Origin: CALGDE01 sp964655355
GTDB taxonomy: Bacteria; Cyanobacteriota; Cyanobacteriia; CACIAM-69d
Length of the DNA stretch: 33,230 nucleotides
Direction of reading: 5' to 3'
Assembly: GCA_964655355.1 (NCBI GenBank)
Contig: CAZZMD010000052.1
Location: forward strand, 1 to 33,230
In this document: positions 6,711-15,304 of the stretch, piece after piece
How the letters are laid out: each line of letters opens with the position of its first letter
How positions within the stretch are numbered: the first letter of the stretch is position 1
The notes under the pieces: generated by a model
Seen by the model: only the letters and a program-made list of their open reading frames with translations
Databases searched by the model: none
Told to the model about the DNA's origin: nothing
Program-made: the position numbers and the translations under genes

Positions 6711-8630
6711 ATGCACCTGAGTGAAGTCACCCACCCGAATCAACTCCACGGGCTGTCCATCGCCCAGTTGGAAGAAATCGCCCGCCAAATCCGCGAAAAG
6801 CACCTGCAAACCATTGCAGCCAGCGGCGGCCACCTGGGACCGGGACTCGGGGTCGTAGAGTTAACCCTCGCGCTGTATCAAACCCTCGATTTAGACCGAG
6901 ACAAAGTGGTGTGGGACGTGGGTCACCAAGCCTATCCCCATAAATTAATTACCGGTCGCTACAAAGATTTCCACACCCTCCGCCAAAAGGATGGCGTCGC
7001 CGGCTACCTCAAACGCTGCGAAAGCAAATTCGACCACTTCGGCGCTGGTCACGCTTCTACGAGTATTTCCGCCGCCTTAGGCATGGCCCTGGCACGGGAT
7101 GTCAAAGGGGAAGACTACAAAACCGTAGCCGTGATTGGCGATGGTGCCATGACCGGCGGTATGGCCCTAGAAGCCATTAACCACGCGGGACACCTCCCTG
7201 ACACTCGCCTGATGGTGGTGCTCAACGATAACGACATGTCCATCTCCCCCAACGTGGGAGCCATGTCTCGGTACCTGAATAAAATGCGCCTCAGTGAGCC
7301 TATGCAGTTCCTGACGGGCAATTTGGAGGAGCAATTTAAACAGCTTCCCTTCGTCGGCGAAACCCTGACCCCCGATCTCAAGCGAGTGAAGGAAGGGATG
7401 AAGCGTCTGGCAGTGTCCAAGGTGGGCGCGGTGTTTGAGGAGCTTGGGTTCACCTATATGGGCCCCGTGGATGGCCATAACCTAGAGGAGTTAATCGCCA
7501 CCTTTAAGGAAGGACACAAACAGAAGGGACCGGTGTTGGTCCATGTGGCCACCACCAAGGGCAAGGGCTACGCGATCGCCGAGAAGGATCAGGTGAGTTA
7601 CCACGCCCAGTCCGCCTTTGATCTCGCCACCGGTAAAGCCAAGCCCTCCACTAAGCCCACCCCGCCGAAATACAGCAAAGTATTTGCCAGTACCTTGGCC
7701 ACCCTGGCGGAAAACGATCCCCGTATCGTCGCCATCACCGCCGCCATGGCCACGGGGACCGGTCTGGATAAATTCCAAGCCAAACTGCCGGACCAATACG
7801 TCGACGTGGGCATTGCCGAACAACATGCGGTCACCCTCGCTGCCGGTCTGGCCTGCCAAGGAATGCGCCCCGTCGCGGCCATCTATTCCACCTTCCTCCA
7901 ACGGGCCTACGACCAAATCATCCACGACGTTTGCATCCAGAATCTACCGGTCATTTTCTGCCTCGACCGGGCGGGCATTGTGGGGGCCGACGGTCCCACC
8001 CACCAAGGGGTCTATGACATTGCCTATCTGCGTAGCATCCCCAATATGACCGTCGCGGCACCGAAGGATGAAGCAGAATTACAGCGCCTATTGGTGACCG
8101 CCATCAACCACACCAGCGGGCCGATCGCCCTGCGCTATCCCCGGGGAAGTGGCTTGGGGGTGCCGTTGATGGAAGAGGGCTGGGAACCGTTGCCGGTGGG
8201 TAAGGGGGAAGTCCTGCGCACGGGCGATGATGTACTGCTGTTGGGCTATGGCACGATGGTCAGCTCAGCCATGCAGGCGGCGGAAATCCTTAGCGAGCAT
8301 GGCATTGAAGCGACGGTGGTCAATGCCCGCTACGTCAAACCCTTGGATGAGGAACTGATTATTCCCCTGGCGAAGCAGATCGGCAAAGTGGTGACCCTGG
8401 AGGAAGGCTGTTTACAGGGGGGCTTCGGCTCGGCGATCTTGGAATCCCTCGCGGATGCCGGCGTTTACGTGCCGGTGAAGCGGTTGGGAATTCCCGACGA
8501 ATTGGTCGACCATGCGTCGCCGGCCCAGGCAAAGGCAACGTTGGGATTGACCAGTCCCCAAATTGCTGATCAGATTCGCGAAATGTTGCAGCCGGAAATG
8601 GCGCCAGCGGGCGAACCCGCGACCGTATAG
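6711..8630 (+). CDS. dxs: 1-deoxy-D-xylulose-5-phosphate synthase
   Basis: Condenses pyruvate and glyceraldehyde 3-phosphate to 1-deoxyxylulose 5-phosphate, the entry step of the MEP isoprenoid pathway that feeds carotenoids, the phytyl tail of chlorophyll, and quinones. At 639 residues it has normal family length. The TPP-binding motif GDGAMTGGMALEAIN lies near residue 145. The transketolase-like pyrimidine domain begins near residue 325 (YSKVFASTLA) with YVDVGIAEQHAVTLAAG, and the C-terminal domain contains YPRGSG and the final GIPDELVDHASP. The start MHLSEVTHPNQLHG fits the cyanobacterial family. It stands alone, divergent from the malic enzyme, and is followed by a hairpin terminator. Confidence 0.97.
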   Translation: MHLSEVTHPNQLHGLSIAQLEEIARQIREKHLQTIAASGGHLGPGLGVVELTLALYQTLDLDRDKVVWDVGHQAYPHKLITGRYKDFHTLRQKDGVAGYLKRCESKFDHFGAGHASTSISAALGMALARDVKGEDYKTVAVIGDGAMTGGMALEAINHAGHLPDTRLMVVLNDNDMSISPNVGAMSRYLNKMRLSEPMQFLTGNLEEQFKQLPFVGETLTPDLKRVKEGMKRLAVSKVGAVFEELGFTYMGPVDGHNLEELIATFKEGHKQKGPVLVHVATTKGKGYAIAEKDQVSYHAQSAFDLATGKAKPSTKPTPPKYSKVFASTLATLAENDPRIVAITAAMATGTGLDKFQAKLPDQYVDVGIAEQHAVTLAAGLACQGMRPVAAIYSTFLQRAYDQIIHDVCIQNLPVIFCLDRAGIVGADGPTHQGVYDIAYLRSIPNMTVAAPKDEAELQRLLVTAINHTSGPIALRYPRGSGLGVPLMEEGWEPLPVGKGEVLRTGDDVLLLGYGTMVSSAMQAAEILSEHGIEATVVNARYVKPLDEELIIPLAKQIGKVVTLEEGCLQGGFGSAILESLADAGVYVPVKRLGIPDELVDHASPAQAKATLGLTSPQIADQIREMLQPEMAPAGEPATV

Positions 8631-8715
8631 GGGATAGGGGCAGGGCGTTTTAGGGCGCTTCTCCTCCCTGGGGCGTATTCCAGCGATCGCCCCGAAAATC
8701 AACGCCTGATTGCTC

Positions 8716-8755
8716 AAAATCCCACCTCAGCCATAACAGTCTGGGGTGGGATTTT
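8716..8755 (+). terminator. Hairpin terminator after dxs
   Basis: A 15-bp stem starting AAAATCCCACCTCAG, with its complement and one G-U pair, closes a 10-base loop. The T run is part of the stem (ATTTT), so it is a terminator-like element without a free U tail. Confidence 0.65.
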
Positions 8756-8772
8756 GGCTAGGGTGTATATAC

Positions 8773-8802
8773 TTTGAGAGCGCTGGTTTTGAGAGTGCTG
8801 GG
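8773..8802. repeat. 15-bp imperfect tandem duplication
   Basis: Unit TTTGAGAGCGCTGGT at 8773-8787 is followed by TTTGAGAGTGCTGGG; 13 of 15 bases match. It lies in the leader of the ProA-like gene. Confidence 0.75.
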
Positions 8803-8830
8803 CGTTGACCTTGGCATCATTCCTCTCTTT

Positions 8831-8860
8831 AGAGCGGGGTTGATTAGAGCGGGGTTGATT
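8831..8860. repeat. 15-bp perfect tandem duplication
   Basis: AGAGCGGGGTTGATT occurs twice without mismatch (8831-8845 and 8846-8860) with a partial third copy to about 8870. It lies 31 bp before the preferred start of the ProA-like gene. Confidence 0.92.
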
Positions 8861-8890
8861 AGATTGGGGTCAGTATTGGAGTTTCTGCCT

Positions 8891-10156
8891 ATGGCAGCCC
8901 AGGGGACTAATTCTGGTGATTTGTTTGCGATGTTGGGGGCTGCGAACCAGGCTCAGGAGCACTTGATGGTGACCCGCAGTGCCGATCGCAGTCAGGGGCT
9001 ATTTGCCATGGCCGAGGCGCTGGACCGGGCGGCAGATTTGATTCTGGAGGCCAATACCCTAGACCTGGAGGCGAGCCGGGAGACGGATTTATCGCCGGTG
9101 GTGCTGCGGTGGCTGAAGCTGACGCCAGAGCGGTTGAAACAGATGGTGGAAATTTTGCAGCGGCTGGGGAATTTGCCGGACCCCATTCGCCAGGCCGTGC
9201 GATCGCCCTATCCGATGCACCATTGCCAAAGTTTTTCCCAGCTCACGCCGTTGGGGGTGGTGGCGCTAGTCTATGAGGCACTGCCGGAATTGGGGGCGAT
9301 TATGGCGGGGATGGGCATTAAGACGGGTAATAGTGTCGTCCTGTTTGGTTGTCCAGAAGCCCAGCATACGAACCGGGCGATCGCGGTGGCCCTATCGGAA
9401 GGATTGAAGGTCAGTAAGTTGCCGGATGCCTGTTTAACGGTGTTGCCGTCCCAGCAGGATGTGTCGGTGCGGGATTTGGTGGTGCAGGAGCGGTATTTGA
9501 ATTTGGTGATTCCCTACGGGCGACCGAAGTGGGTGGCCCAGGTCAGCCAGCGCTCAACGGTGCCGGTGCTCCAGGCGGCCCTGGGAAATTGCTATTTATA
9601 TTGGGCATCGTCCGGGGATGTGGAGACGGTGCGGTGGGTGGTGCAGGATAGCCACGGGACCGATGAGCCCGACGCAGTCAATGCGGTGGAAAAGGTCCTG
9701 GTGAGCGATCGCCATAGCCGCCCTACGGTGTCCCTGTTGATTGACTCTTTGCAGGCGGAGGGGTTTGAGGTGCGGGGGGATGAGCCCCTCTGTCGGGAAT
9801 TTCCGGAGTTGCCATTAGCCGAGAATGCGGAATGGCGATCGCCCTACTTGTGCAAAACCGTTGCCCTGCACTTGGTGACCGGATTGGAGGAAGCCCTGCC
9901 CTGGATTCGCAGCCATAGCAGCAACCATGCGGACTGCATCGTCACCGAGTCCTATCAGGAAGCCCATGAATTCGCCTTAGGTTTAGAATCCGCGTCCATT
10001 CATATCAATGCCTCCCCCCGATTCCAGCGAAATCCCCGGGGGAGCGGCTCGATTTTGCTGGGGATGTCCAACCAAAAGGGCTATCGTCGGGGTCCCATCG
10101 GCTTGGAAAGTTTGACCACCTCAAAACAGATTATTCAAGGCGATGGGGTGCCCTAG
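8891..10156 (+). CDS. ProA-like (glutamate-5-semialdehyde dehydrogenase family) protein lacking catalytic Cys
   Basis: A 421-residue protein of the gamma-glutamyl phosphate reductase branch of the aldehyde dehydrogenase superfamily. It aligns by eye end to end with ProA: LTPLGVVALVYEALPE, KTGNSVVLFG, and the closing RGPIGLESLTT. Key ProA residues are changed. The nucleophile Cys in the QRPSTCNTVE block is Val263 (EPDAVNAVE), the ESRP arginine is Leu131, and the PRGG loop reads PYGR. Standard reductase chemistry is therefore doubtful, and a regulatory or structural role is possible. Cyanobacteria often have a second, canonical proA elsewhere. Start: ATG 8891 has GGAG 9 bases upstream and gives the family length; an in-frame TTG at 8774 would add residues encoded by tandem repeats. 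Confidence 0.8.
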   Translation: MAAQGTNSGDLFAMLGAANQAQEHLMVTRSADRSQGLFAMAEALDRAADLILEANTLDLEASRETDLSPVVLRWLKLTPERLKQMVEILQRLGNLPDPIRQAVRSPYPMHHCQSFSQLTPLGVVALVYEALPELGAIMAGMGIKTGNSVVLFGCPEAQHTNRAIAVALSEGLKVSKLPDACLTVLPSQQDVSVRDLVVQERYLNLVIPYGRPKWVAQVSQRSTVPVLQAALGNCYLYWASSGDVETVRWVVQDSHGTDEPDAVNAVEKVLVSDRHSRPTVSLLIDSLQAEGFEVRGDEPLCREFPELPLAENAEWRSPYLCKTVALHLVTGLEEALPWIRSHSSNHADCIVTESYQEAHEFALGLESASIHINASPRFQRNPRGSGSILLGMSNQKGYRRGPIGLESLTTSKQIIQGDGVP

Positions 10157-10211
10157 ACGAGCATTAGGGTCCCGTGACTAGGATCAGGATCGGCTAGGAT
10201 TTTCAGGGGCG

Positions 10212-10244
10212 ATCGCCGGACTAAATCGCCGGATGAATCGCCGG
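10212..10244. repeat. 12-13-bp tandem repeat, three copies
   Basis: ATCGCCGG recurs at 10212, 10225 and 10237 with similar flanks. The first copy is part of a HIP1 octamer. The array ends 10 bp before the EamA start. Confidence 0.7.
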
Positions 10245-10254
10245 CTCAAACGAG

Positions 10255-11130
10255 ATGAAACTTCGGGACCTTGCAGAACTACTGCTCCTGGCGGCCCTAT
10301 GGGGGGGCTCGTTCCTATTTATGCGCATTGCCGCCCCCAGCCTCGGCCCTGTCTGGCTGATTGCGCTGCGGGTCTTGATCGGGGGCCTAGGATTAATGCC
10401 CCTGGTGATGCGCCGCCAGCTAGGGCGTCAGCTTTGGCAGCATCGGCGATCGCTGTTGATCGTGGGGGGGCTCAATTCTGCGATCCCCTTTGTCTTATTT
10501 GCCTTTGCCGCCCTGTCTTTATCGGCCGGCTTTACTTCGATCCTCAATGCCACTGTCCCCTTGTTTGGCACCATTGTGGCGGCGGTCTGGCTGAAGGAAC
10601 GATTAACGCTGCCCCGAATCATCGGCTTGATATTGGGATTTATTGGGGTCAGTACGTTAGTGGGGCAGGGGGGGCAAACAACCCTGACGACGACAACGGA
10701 TTTCCTGGGTGCTGTCGGCGCTGGGTTAGTCGCCTCGGTGCTCTATGCGCTCACGGCCCCTTACATCAAACAGACCCTCGCCGGAGTCCCCTCCCTAGTG
10801 GTGGCCACGGGAAGTCAACTGGGGGCCGCCTGTTTATTGCTGCCCGCCCTACCGTTTACGATCCCGACCCAACCCCCGTCGGCCACGGTTCTGCTCTCCG
10901 TCGTGGCCCTCGCCCTCTTCTCCACCGCCCTGGCTTACATCCTTTACTTCCGGCTGCTCAACAATATTGGGGTAACCCGAACCCTCACGGTGACTTATTT
11001 GATCCCCTTGTTTGCCATGGTTTGGGGAGCCCTGTTTTTGCAAGAAGCCATCACCATCACCATGGCCCTGGGCTGCGGATTGATTCTGGGGGGAACGGCG
11101 ATCGTCAATGGGGTCTTCACCGCCAAATAG
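10255..11130 (+). CDS. EamA-family (drug/metabolite transporter) permease
   Basis: An inner-membrane protein of 291 residues with about ten hydrophobic segments in two EamA halves. The N-terminal half has LLAALWGGSFLFMRIA and the typical loop FTSILNATVPLFGTIVAAVWLKE; the second half ends YLIPLFAMVWGALFLQEAI. The proline between T and LF and the E of the LKE and LQE ends of the paired helices are family hallmarks. Members export amino acids, nucleotides, metabolites or drugs; the substrate cannot be inferred here. It follows the ProA-like gene on the same strand after 98 bp and is convergent with the DUF1997 gene, whose stop is 22 bp away. Confidence 0.9.
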   Translation: MKLRDLAELLLLAALWGGSFLFMRIAAPSLGPVWLIALRVLIGGLGLMPLVMRRQLGRQLWQHRRSLLIVGGLNSAIPFVLFAFAALSLSAGFTSILNATVPLFGTIVAAVWLKERLTLPRIIGLILGFIGVSTLVGQGGQTTLTTTTDFLGAVGAGLVASVLYALTAPYIKQTLAGVPSLVVATGSQLGAACLLLPALPFTIPTQPPSATVLLSVVALALFSTALAYILYFRLLNNIGVTRTLTVTYLIPLFAMVWGALFLQEAITITMALGCGLILGGTAIVNGVFTAK

Positions 11131-11151
11131 TCATATTTTTTCGATCAGAGG

Positions 11152-11733
11152 CTATGCCACATCTCGGAGGATCGTCTGCTGCGCCCACTCTTGATAGTCC
11201 GCCACTAAATGTTCGCAAAGTCGTTGGTGGATGGTTTTGAGGACGCCGGCGAGCAACCCGTTCCCGGCCGCGAGCACCATCGTTTCTGGCAGGTAGTGAA
11301 TCGGCGGCGGCAAAATCAAACTGACCCCCAGATCAGCAATGCCTTTCAGGTACAGGTCGCCCTCTTGTTCTACAACCCGCAGTCGTCCGAAGAGCTGCAA
11401 GGTGAACTGTTGGTTGAGATAGTCAATGCCCACCAGTTCGCAGCCCAGCGATCGCAACCGCAGCACTCCATCTTCATCGATCCAAACTTTCAGGTCTACC
11501 GTGGGCTCGAAGGTGAGTCCGAACAGGGAAAGGGACTGCAAAGTTAGTCGAAATTGCTGATCCCCTAAAGATTCCCACCGTGAGCCCTGGGCCATCGCGG
11601 CGACCACCCGTTTCGATTCCCCTAAATAAGACTCCAGGGACCGACGATCCGGGACGGGGGCGTTGGGCAGAGCGGGGATCAGTAATTCAGCAAATTGAGC
11701 GGCGCTGAATTGGGTTAGGGAAGAGTCAGCCAT
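11152..11733 (-). CDS. DUF1997 family protein
   Basis: A 193-residue soluble protein matching the DUF1997 family of cyanobacteria and plastids by its C-terminal pattern: GVSLILPPPIHYLPETMVLAAGN, then an amphipathic helix with LKTIHQRLCEHLVADYQEW. No catalytic motif, signal peptide or membrane segment is visible, and function is unknown. The proline-rich LPPPIHYLP strand followed by a helical tail resembles lipid- or ligand-binding folds of the SRPBCC type, but that is only an impression. It is convergent with the EamA gene and divergent from pheA. Confidence 0.72.
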   Translation of the reverse strand: MADSSLTQFSAAQFAELLIPALPNAPVPDRRSLESYLGESKRVVAAMAQGSRWESLGDQQFRLTLQSLSLFGLTFEPTVDLKVWIDEDGVLRLRSLGCELVGIDYLNQQFTLQLFGRLRVVEQEGDLYLKGIADLGVSLILPPPIHYLPETMVLAAGNGLLAGVLKTIHQRLCEHLVADYQEWAQQTILRDVA

Positions 11734-11857
11734 GGACGCAGGGACGGGGGGCAGGGCAGCGAAAGGGGAAGAGGATGAAATTTGTACGATAGACTACCAA
11801 TCATTAGTGTCCCTGCTAATGGGCCCTAAATCTATCGTTAACTTTACCTAGAGGGTT

Positions 11858-11883
11858 GCCTCGAAATGCGGCCTCGAGATGTT
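11858..11883. repeat. 13-bp imperfect tandem duplication upstream of pheA
   Basis: GCCTCGAAATGCG at 11858-11870 is followed by GCCTCGAGATGTT; 10 of 13 bases match. Confidence 0.6.
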
Positions 11884-11932
11884 GCCCTAGATTTGAGCCC
11901 CCTGGGATCCCCATTATTTATTCTGTCTGCCC

Positions 11933-12844
11933 ATGTCTGCCCCTGATGCGGCGTCCGATGTGACCCCGGTTTCTTCAACCCCGAACGCGGCGGTGGCGAT
12001 CGCCTATCTCGGTCCCCCCGGCACCTATACGGAAGCGGCAACCCTAGGCTACGTGCAGAAATTTGTTGCCGTCGGGGGAGAAAACCACGCCCGCCTGTGT
12101 CCCTATCCCAGCATCAGTCAAGCCCTCCAGGCCGCAGCGGATGGCCAGGTGGATTTGGCACTAATCCCCGTTGAAAACGCCATTCAGGGCAGCGTCACCA
12201 CCACCCTAGATACCCTCTGGCAATTGGACACCCTCCATGTGCAACAGGCGGTTGAGCTGCCCATTGCCCACGTGCTGCTGTCCCATGCCACCGACCTAGG
12301 GCAAATTCAAACGGTGTTTTCCCATCCCCAAGCCCTGGGGCAGTGCCAGCAGTGGCTCAAGGACCATCTTCCCGATGCCCAATTGGTCCCCACCGCCTCC
12401 ACCACCGAAGCCGTCGGCGACCTGGACGGCAACCTCACCAGCGCCGCGATCGCCTCCGCCCGGGCCGGCCAACTCCACAGCGTCCCGACCCTGGCTACCC
12501 ACATCAGCGATCGCCCCGACAACTGCACCCGTTTTTGGGTGGTCCGCCCGGATGCCCCCAATACAATCGGCGACACCACCACCGTTGCGTTCACGGTCCA
12601 TAACGTCCCCGGCGCCCTGCTCAAACCCTTACAAATCCTGAGCGATCGCGGCTTGAACCTGTGCCGCCTAGAATCTCGCCCCACCCGCCAAGCCTTCGGA
12701 GATTATCTATTTTTTGTGGATTGGGAAGGGGGGCTCGACAGCCCCGCCAGCCAGGACGCCCTAGACGCATTGCGATCGCAGACCCAAATCTGCAAAGTCT
12801 TCGGCAGCTACACCGTCAGCCCCGTCTCCCTCCCTATGGATTGA
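11933..12844 (+). CDS. pheA: Prephenate dehydratase
   Basis: Converts prephenate to phenylpyruvate, the committed step to phenylalanine in the cytosol. At 303 residues it is a monofunctional dehydratase without a chorismate mutase domain. The catalytic part spans roughly residues 20-205 with IAYLGPPGTYTEAA, the substrate-site IPVENAIQGSV, and the diagnostic TRF motif in DNCTRFWVV. A C-terminal ACT domain (about 215-295) has the phenylalanine-binding ESRPTR sequence, so feedback inhibition by phenylalanine is expected. The first 20 residues are low-complexity and probably disordered. A perfect 15-bp duplication includes the stop codon, so an identical ATG-GAT-TGA string follows immediately. 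Confidence 0.95.
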   Translation: MSAPDAASDVTPVSSTPNAAVAIAYLGPPGTYTEAATLGYVQKFVAVGGENHARLCPYPSISQALQAAADGQVDLALIPVENAIQGSVTTTLDTLWQLDTLHVQQAVELPIAHVLLSHATDLGQIQTVFSHPQALGQCQQWLKDHLPDAQLVPTASTTEAVGDLDGNLTSAAIASARAGQLHSVPTLATHISDRPDNCTRFWVVRPDAPNTIGDTTTVAFTVHNVPGALLKPLQILSDRGLNLCRLESRPTRQAFGDYLFFVDWEGGLDSPASQDALDALRSQTQICKVFGSYTVSPVSLPMD

Positions 12845-12865
12845 GCCTGAATGGATTGAGCCTGA
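12836..12865. repeat. 15-bp perfect tandem duplication spanning the pheA stop codon
   Basis: ATGGATTGAGCCTGA occurs at 12836-12850 and 12851-12865. The first copy contains the pheA stop codon. Confidence 0.93.
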
Positions 12866-12887
12866 TCGCGCATTCATCGCGCATTAA
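12866..12887. repeat. 11-bp tandem duplication between pheA and moaE
   Basis: TCGCGCATTCA is followed by TCGCGCATTAA; 10 of 11 bases match. It starts directly after the 15-bp duplication, so the whole pheA-moaE spacer consists of duplicated material. Confidence 0.85.
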
Positions 12888-13400
12888 CTATTCATCAACA
12901 TTCAGCATCAGCCCCTTGCCCTCCTCGCAGGCCCCAATGCTGACCCACTCGGTGGAGCCATCCGCCCAGTGCTCCTTTTTCCAGATAGGCGCATTGTGCT
13001 TCAGGGTATCAATGGCAAACTTGCAGGCGGCAAACGCTTCCGTGCGATGGGGGCAGCCCACCGCCACCAACACACTAATATCCCCCAATCCCAATTTCCC
13101 GGTGCGATGGTGAATCACCACATGGTTCGCATCCGGCCAAGTATGGCGAATTTTCTGGGCAATTTTTTGGAAAATGGCGATCGCCATTGGTTCATAGGCT
13201 TGGTATTCCAGGGACACCACCGGCTTGCCATCGGTCTGCGATCGCACCGTCCCGCTCATCACCACCACCGCCCCATTGCGATGGTCGTCCGCCTGACCGT
13301 AGACCTCCTCCAAGGACAGGGGGGCAAAGGTAATCAAAAACCGGTCGCGGGGATCGGCGGCGATCGCCTGACGGGGATCAAGGGAAGGGGAAGTGACCAT
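12888..13400 (-). CDS. moaE: Molybdopterin synthase catalytic subunit
   Basis: With MoaD, converts cyclic pyranopterin monophosphate to molybdopterin in molybdenum cofactor synthesis. The 170-residue protein shows the MoaE signature: SGTVRSQTDGKPVVSLEY, then HHRTGKLGLGDISVLVAV, then the HRTEAF...IDTLKHNAPIWKKE block that holds the active-site lysines. About 20 residues at the N-terminus precede the domain. It starts only 24 bp after the FAD oxidoreductase stop, so it is probably the last gene of a ferredoxin/oxidoreductase/moaE transcript. No other Moa or Moe gene is in the window. Confidence 0.95.
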   Translation of the reverse strand: MVTSPSLDPRQAIAADPRDRFLITFAPLSLEEVYGQADDHRNGAVVVMSGTVRSQTDGKPVVSLEYQAYEPMAIAIFQKIAQKIRHTWPDANHVVIHHRTGKLGLGDISVLVAVGCPHRTEAFAACKFAIDTLKHNAPIWKKEHWADGSTEWVSIGACEEGKGLMLNVDE

Positions 13401-13424
13401 GGGATTGGGAGAGGACGAGACAAC

Positions 13425-15248
13425 CTAGACGAGGGAAGGATTGGCGATCGCCTCCACCAGCAGCCAATTACCGGCCGTGTTGGGACGCGCTTTGAGGGTG
13501 ACAAATTGCCCGGGGGTGAGTTGGGAAAATTGTTGGGCGACGGTGGGATGGAGGGTGACCAATTTCCAACGCTTGTCCGGCCAACCCAGGGTGGGATCGG
13601 TCCAGAGATAGACCCCCTGGTGATTGTCTCGGGTGATAGACCCGCGAACGATCTTGGCTTGGTCGGATGGGGTTGGGGGCGCAGCATTACCCCCCAAGTA
13701 GCCGTTGTGGGGGTAGGCGTCGGGATCTGCGCAGAACCGTTGCTGGGCGGTGACCCAGGCTGCGCGATCGCTACCGGGGGCCGGGGGGAGATTATCAAAA
13801 CTGGGAACGACGGCGGCGGGGGCCGTGCGATCGCTCAGCAATGCCGTCTGTAACGCCTCAACGGACAATTCTCGCGGCTGACAGTTTTGCTCAATACACA
13901 GCGCCGCCGCCATCCCCGCCGCCTGGCCGAGCCCCAACACCACCGGCTGCAATCGGGTCGCCCCATTGGCCATATGGGAAACGGACACATTTTTATCGCA
14001 GGCCAGCAACCCATCCACCGTTGCCGGCACCAGGCAGCCATAGGGCATTGCAAACGGAGTTCCTGTCCAGCGGCCGCCCCATTGCAGGGATTTTGGCGTC
14101 AGTTGATAGTCCCAGTCGGGATAGTGGTGGTCATTGGCATAGTTACCAATGGCGATCGCGGTGCAGCGTCCAGTTTTGGGATCCCGAGGCAGGGCCGCCA
14201 CCTGCCCCCCAGTGATCGGGAGAATATCCGGCTCGGTGACCGTTTCCAGCCCGATTAAGCGCCGACTTTCCCGGTAATAGGGCATCAGGGCATAGGCATC
14301 ACCACCGACCTCCGCCTCCGGGAACAACCCCGCCGCCAAGCCATAGCGTTCCCCCTGGGGAGCATGGGTCTGGATGTAGTGGACCAACCCTTGGCTCTGA
14401 TGAATGGCATCTTGCCAAAACCGTTTGCGATCGCGCGAGGACCGAATTAACCGAGCGCAGCCTTCCCCATAGTCATTGCCGCACTTGGGCCAATTGAGCA
14501 TAAAGCGATCGCCGGGAATGCGCCCATAGTCCAAGAAACTCTCGAAGCCATAGCTTTCCCACGCCCCGTCGAAGGCGGACGGATTGTACTTGGGGGGCGA
14601 TGGCACGGCGGGCGCGATCGCCCCCTCGCCAAAATCCTGGAGATATACCACCCAAGTGGGGGACTGCACCGGATAGAAATCGGTGCGATCGCTGGGATAC
14701 TGGGGCGCACTGGGTTCATCCTCCCAAAGGGGGTGATCGCCCGCAGAATCCCAGTCCCAGCCCCATCGATAGGGGACCTCCCCCAGGGCCAACACATCCC
14801 CCAACTCGGTCCCGTCGATGATGATATCGGCGGTGATGGTGTATTGATCGAAGCTGACTCCCGTCAGGCGATCACCCGACCGCTCCACCGTTTGGGGCGG
14901 GCCGGTGAATAGAATTTTGAGGGTGGGACAGGCGGCTGCCCAGTCCGCAAAAATTTGTGCCCCTAGGGCAGGTTCATAGGTAAAAAAGCTCACCCAGGCG
15001 TTATCCAAGCCCCCGGTTTGGCGCGATCGCAGGGCTTGCAAAAAAGCGCCCCACATCCCGGTCTGGAAGGACAACAGCTCATTGCCATCCGGGGCACATA
15101 CCCCTGCCGCCGTTAACATGCCCCCCAACCAAGGGCCGTCCGTGGCCAGAATGACCTGTGCCCCCCGCCGCGCCGCCTGAATCGCCGCTGCTGTGCCGCC
15201 GGTCCCCGCGCCGACCACTAAAATATCCGCTGCTAGTGTTTCTCTCAT
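13425..15248 (-). CDS. FAD-dependent oxidoreductase (FAD_oxidored-like)
   Basis: A 607-residue flavoprotein. The N-terminal dinucleotide motif is VVGAGTGGTAAAIQAARRG (from residue 11), followed by GPWLGGMLTAAG, the loop usual in the FAD_oxidored group. A C-terminal FAD-contact segment VLGLGQAAGMAA lies near residue 440, followed by about 150 extra residues rich in Pro, Asp and aromatic residues. No signal peptide, membrane segment or iron-sulfur cysteine cluster is seen. Substrate is unknown. A [2Fe-2S] ferredoxin ends 57 bp upstream and moaE starts 24 bp downstream, all on one strand, so the ferredoxin is a plausible redox partner. This is inferred from context only. Confidence 0.8.
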   Translation of the reverse strand: MRETLAADILVVGAGTGGTAAAIQAARRGAQVILATDGPWLGGMLTAAGVCAPDGNELLSFQTGMWGAFLQALRSRQTGGLDNAWVSFFTYEPALGAQIFADWAAACPTLKILFTGPPQTVERSGDRLTGVSFDQYTITADIIIDGTELGDVLALGEVPYRWGWDWDSAGDHPLWEDEPSAPQYPSDRTDFYPVQSPTWVVYLQDFGEGAIAPAVPSPPKYNPSAFDGAWESYGFESFLDYGRIPGDRFMLNWPKCGNDYGEGCARLIRSSRDRKRFWQDAIHQSQGLVHYIQTHAPQGERYGLAAGLFPEAEVGGDAYALMPYYRESRRLIGLETVTEPDILPITGGQVAALPRDPKTGRCTAIAIGNYANDHHYPDWDYQLTPKSLQWGGRWTGTPFAMPYGCLVPATVDGLLACDKNVSVSHMANGATRLQPVVLGLGQAAGMAAALCIEQNCQPRELSVEALQTALLSDRTAPAAVVPSFDNLPPAPGSDRAAWVTAQQRFCADPDAYPHNGYLGGNAAPPTPSDQAKIVRGSITRDNHQGVYLWTDPTLGWPDKRWKLVTLHPTVAQQFSQLTPGQFVTLKARPNTAGNWLLVEAIANPSLV

Positions 15249-15266
15249 AGATTTTGGGATGCCCGG

Positions 15267-15288
15267 TGCCGATCATGGGCGATCGGCA
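15267..15288. other. Hairpin between ferredoxin and FAD oxidoreductase genes
   Basis: TGCCGATC and its exact complement GATCGGCA flank a 6-base loop, 19 bp upstream of the oxidoreductase start. It could tune the ratio of the two products or be a chance product of GATCG-rich DNA. Confidence 0.4.
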
Positions 15289-15304
15289 TCGAAGCATAGA
15301 AGCA

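Noticed and set aside
10233..11240. 335-codon frame overlapping the EamA permease
   Set aside because: The translation is Pro/Arg/Gly-rich without motifs, while the overlapping frame at 10255 is a clear membrane transporter.
12969..13853. 294-codon plus-strand frame opposite moaE and the FAD oxidoreductase
   Set aside because: It spans two convincing minus-strand genes and has Gly/Arg/His-rich shadow composition.
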